Origin: Parcubacteria group bacterium CG2_30_45_37
GTDB lineage: Bacteria > Patescibacteriota > Patescibacteriia > Patescibacteriales > GWC2-42-12
Length of the DNA: 7,259 nucleotides
Direction of reading: 5' to 3'
Assembly (NCBI GenBank): GCA_001873515.1
Contig: MNZH01000006.1
Location: 1 to 7,259 of the forward strand
Below, in pieces: positions 6,241 to 7,259 of the stretch. Made by a program: the position numbers and the translations under genes. Numbering within the stretch: the stretch's first letter is position 1; every line of letters starts with the position of its first letter. Below the pieces are notes generated by a model, which ran no database searches, was not told the DNA's origin, and saw nothing but the letters and a program-made list of their open reading frames with translations.

Positions 6241-6280
6241 ATTTTTATTTTTAATAAACCAGCAGATGAGAAATTGGCTT

Positions 6281-6308
6281 TTCACCACTATTCACCACTT
6301 TTCACCAA
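6281..6308 (-). promoter_or_regulatory. Candidate MraZ operator: three TGGTGAA boxes with 10-base period
   Basis: On the minus strand the sequence TTGGTGAAAA, GTGGTGAATA, GTGGTGAAAA repeats three times with an exact 10-base period (plus-strand blocks begin at 6281, 6291 and 6301). Known MraZ operators are short GTG/TGGG-type boxes repeated about every 10 bases near the mraZ promoter: TGGGN with 5-base spacers in E. coli, AAAGTG-type repeats in mycoplasmas. These boxes begin a few bases past the predicted transcription start, where a bound multimer would block transcription. The binding itself is inferred. Confidence 0.75.
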
Positions 6309-6317
6309 TATACTATA

Positions 6318-6346
6318 ATTATACTCCACTAAACGCCATTTGTCAA
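6318..6346 (-). promoter_or_regulatory. Consensus sigma-70 type promoter for the mraZ operon
   Basis: On the minus strand a perfect -35 TTGACA (6341-6346) is followed by a 17-base spacer and a perfect -10 TATAAT (6318-6323). Transcription would start near 6311 and run leftward into the operator repeats and the mraZ leader. It lies between the tsaB terminator (6394-6422) and mraZ, as expected for a promoter of the division operon. Confidence 0.88.
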
Positions 6347-6393
6347 TGCTCGGCCGCCACTAAAATTATAGCTAAACTTAAATTAAAAATCAT

Positions 6394-6422
6394 AAAAAAA
6401 CGCCCGCCTGTCCCCGGGCGGG
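6394..6422 (-). terminator. Intrinsic terminator downstream of tsaB
   Basis: CCCGCC (6403-6408) and GGCGGG (6417-6422) form a 6-base-pair GC stem with an 8-base loop. On the minus strand the stem is followed by CG and then seven T (complement of 6394-6400). It separates the tsaB transcript from the mraZ promoter. An alternative register, CGCCCG with CGGGCG, uses the same bases. Confidence 0.8.
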
Positions 6423-6459
6423 TATTTTTAATAATTTTTCTGATAATTTCCTAAGAGAG

Positions 6460-6479
6460 TTATCAACAAAGTATCCACA
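6460..6479 (+). promoter_or_regulatory. Two DnaA-box-like 9-mers
   Basis: TTATCAACA (6460-6468) and GTATCCACA (6471-6479) each differ by one base from the DnaA box TTATCCACA. Their starts are 11 bases apart on the same strand, about one helical turn. They lie about 115-130 bases upstream of the mraZ promoter -35 element. DnaA control of the division operon is conceivable, but two near-matches in an AT-rich gap may be chance. Confidence 0.25.
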
Positions 6480-6493
6480 CTTTTCATACTGTC

Positions 6494-6539
6494 ATGCCGG
6501 CCGTAGCCTGCCCCGTACCGCGATACGGGGAGCCGGCAT
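6494..6539. repeat. REP-like nested palindrome after tsaB
   Basis: The outer arms ATGCCGGC (6494-6501) and GCCGGCAT (6532-6539) enclose an inner perfect hairpin CCCCGTA-CCGCGA-TACGGGG (6511-6530). Nine unpaired bases lie on one side and one on the other. It sits 13 bases past the tsaB stop. The shape and the flanking TGTCATGCCGG resemble REP-type intergenic repeats and also recall the TGTCATTGCGAG ends of the element at 1791-1917. Confidence 0.7.
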
Positions 6540-6551
6540 CCAGTTCATTAA

Positions 6552-6920
6552 TTACTTCTTCTTTCTCGCCGTTATTTCCGGCTCCCGGTCATAGAACGGC
6601 TCCACTACCGAAAATTTCTTGCTTTTGACTTCTGACTTCTGACCGCCCTTCACCGGAATTCCCAGCGCATAGCCCAAAGCATTAGCCGTGACCACGCCGA
6701 TGCGCAGTGAAGTAAACGAGCCTCCCCGATTGGCCACTTCTATTTTCTTGATTTGTTTTAAATTTATTTTCTTAGCTTTAAGCATAGCTTCAATCGCGGG
6801 CAATAATTTTTCCGCTTCAAGCCGCTCGGCTTTAAACATTTTCTCTGCCACCGACTTACTCCCCTGCTTTAAGGCTAGTTTAATGCCGCCGTCATTATTG
6901 GTATTAATAAATAAAATCAT
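6552..6920 (-). CDS. tsaB: Short TsaB-like protein, t6A tRNA modification
   Basis: TsaB is the scaffold partner of TsaD in making N6-threonylcarbamoyladenosine (t6A) at tRNA position 37. The product begins MILFINTNNDG like the family and has LLPAIEAML (39-47) and the typical core RGGSFTSLRIGVVTANALGYALGIPV (65-90). It is only 122 residues, against about 220-230 in common TsaB. After residue 90 most of the second lobe is absent, yet it ends with EPFYDREPEIT, resembling the C-terminal P-Y-R-P stretch of full-length proteins. It therefore looks like an internal deletion that keeps the TsaD-contacting N-lobe, not simple truncation. The linker contains a tandem TGACTTC repeat (6626-6643). The frame extends to a GTG at 6935, but the ATG at 6920 is chosen because the upstream codons form the TATAAT promoter box. 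Confidence 0.85.
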   Translation of the reverse strand: MILFINTNNDGGIKLALKQGSKSVAEKMFKAERLEAEKLLPAIEAMLKAKKINLKQIKKIEVANRGGSFTSLRIGVVTANALGYALGIPVKGGQKSEVKSKKFSVVEPFYDREPEITARKKK

Positions 6921-6926
6921 ATTTAG

Positions 6927-6932
6927 ATTATA
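6927..6932 (-). promoter_or_regulatory. -10 box of tsaB; probable leaderless start
   Basis: TATAAT on the minus strand ends only 6 bases before the tsaB ATG (6918-6920). Transcription from it would start at or next to the A of the ATG, giving a leaderless mRNA. No good -35 hexamer is visible at 17-18 bases, where the sequence is T-rich. Confidence 0.5.
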
Positions 6933-6935
6933 CAC

Positions 6936-7088
6936 GAAATTTTAAAAATAAAAAGAGGCCCTGCTGTTGATAGCCAAGGCCATGAAATAGGTTATTAATA
7001 CTGTATGGCCACGGTATTGCACATTTCGTTGCGGAACCGAATCGCAAGTAAAGCTTACATGATAAGGTTTGGCCTTTATCGTAAAAAA
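6936..7088. other. Unassigned intergenic stretch with several inverted repeats
   Basis: No gene is apparent between the methylthiotransferase stop and tsaB. The DNA holds small perfect or near-perfect inverted repeats: GGCCAT/ATGGCC (6978-6983 and 7005-7010), TTGCG/CGCAA (7029-7033 and 7043-7047), and GATAAGG with CCTTTATC with one bulged T (7061-7067 and 7073-7080). None is followed by a T-run in the minus direction, so no clear terminator is seen for the upstream gene. It could be a small RNA or a decayed repeat; nothing matches a family I know. Confidence 0.35.
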
Positions 7089-7259
7089 TTAATTTTTCAC
7101 TTTTACTATCTGGCCGATTTTTAGGTTTTTCAGCTTTCTCCCTCTAACCTCCAGGTTAAAATAATATTCGGTTTTGCCAATTATCTTATCGGACTTGATT
7201 TGCTCCACCGCGATTTCCAGAGTTTTGCCCCTAAACTTATTTTTATAATCAGCCGCCAA
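7089..7259 (-). CDS. 3' end of a MtaB/MiaB-family tRNA methylthiotransferase (TRAM domain)
   Basis: The last 56 codons of a gene that begins beyond the right edge, in frame to the final base. The peptide has FRGKTLEIAVEQ, then GKTEYYFNLEV, and ends GQIVKVKN. This matches the C-terminal TRAM domain of radical-SAM methylthiotransferases, where a (F/Y)xGKxLEVLVE strand is followed by G-x-T-x-x-Y and the final I-V-x-V. MtaB (t6A to ms2t6A at tRNA position 37) fits slightly better than MiaB because of the nearby tsaB, but the catalytic radical-SAM part is outside the window, so the subfamily is not certain. TRAM domains also occur in TrmA/RlmD-type methyltransferases, where the domain is usually N-terminal. 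Confidence 0.68.
   Translation of the reverse strand: MAADYKNKFRGKTLEIAVEQIKSDKIIGKTEYYFNLEVRGRKLKNLKIGQIVKVKN

Noticed and set aside
6082..6288. 68-codon minus-strand frame beginning at a GTG inside the TGGTGAA repeats
   Set aside because: Its start lies in the presumed operator, and its body coincides with a row of hairpins that explains the sequence better. No family is recognised. It is kept only as an alternative to the structured RNA.
6281..6310. Three 10-base repeats as a CRISPR or satellite
   Set aside because: The repeats are contiguous, with no spacers, and fit an operator next to a promoter; there are no cas genes.
6173..6454. 93-codon plus-strand frame across the mraZ promoter
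   Set aside because: It spans a perfect promoter, the operator repeats and a terminator, and shows no domain.

Overview
The window looks like a chromosomal segment of an uncultivated, small-genome bacterium, most probably a Candidate Phyla Radiation (Patescibacteria) member. This rests on the compact division operon, a very short TsaB, starts without Shine-Dalgarno sequences and short intergenic palindromes. It is an inference from gene content; no lineage marker such as rRNA is present.

Layout from left to right. Positions 1-692 (+) hold the 3' part of an ABC-transporter ATPase gene in AT-rich DNA. Positions 693-1009 have no gene but carry GC-rich palindromes and a bidirectional terminator. 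All later genes are on the minus strand: a short-chain dehydrogenase/reductase (1010-1759), an inverted-repeat element (1791-1917), then the head of a division and cell-wall (dcw) operon read from right to left: mraZ (5476-5907), an unrecognised 45-residue ORF (5301-5438), rsmH (4342-5304), ftsL-like (4016-4324) and ftsI (1922-4006). Upstream of mraZ is a roughly 400-base leader, then tsaB (6552-6920), an unexplained intergenic stretch, and the 3' end of a methylthiotransferase gene of the MtaB/MiaB family (7089-7259).

The mraZ upstream region is the most interesting part. A consensus promoter (TTGACA, 17-base spacer, TATAAT) fires leftward from about 6311. Directly at the predicted start of transcription lie three TGGTGAA repeats with a 10-base period, which is the expected form of an MraZ operator. 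The transcript would then have a long leader with a series of hairpins (6046-6235), a perfect 60-base three-arm palindrome (5981-6040) and a small perfect inverted repeat just before mraZ. This suggests autoregulated division-gene expression with an additional structured RNA, or an antisense RNA over the leader.

Functionally, MraZ would regulate the operon, RsmH methylates 16S rRNA, FtsL is a divisome scaffold and FtsI cross-links septal peptidoglycan. TsaB and the MtaB-like enzyme may act in succession on tRNA position 37 (t6A, then ms2t6A). No start codon in the window has a clear Shine-Dalgarno sequence; two are preceded by the identical 11-mer TAAAAACAAAA.
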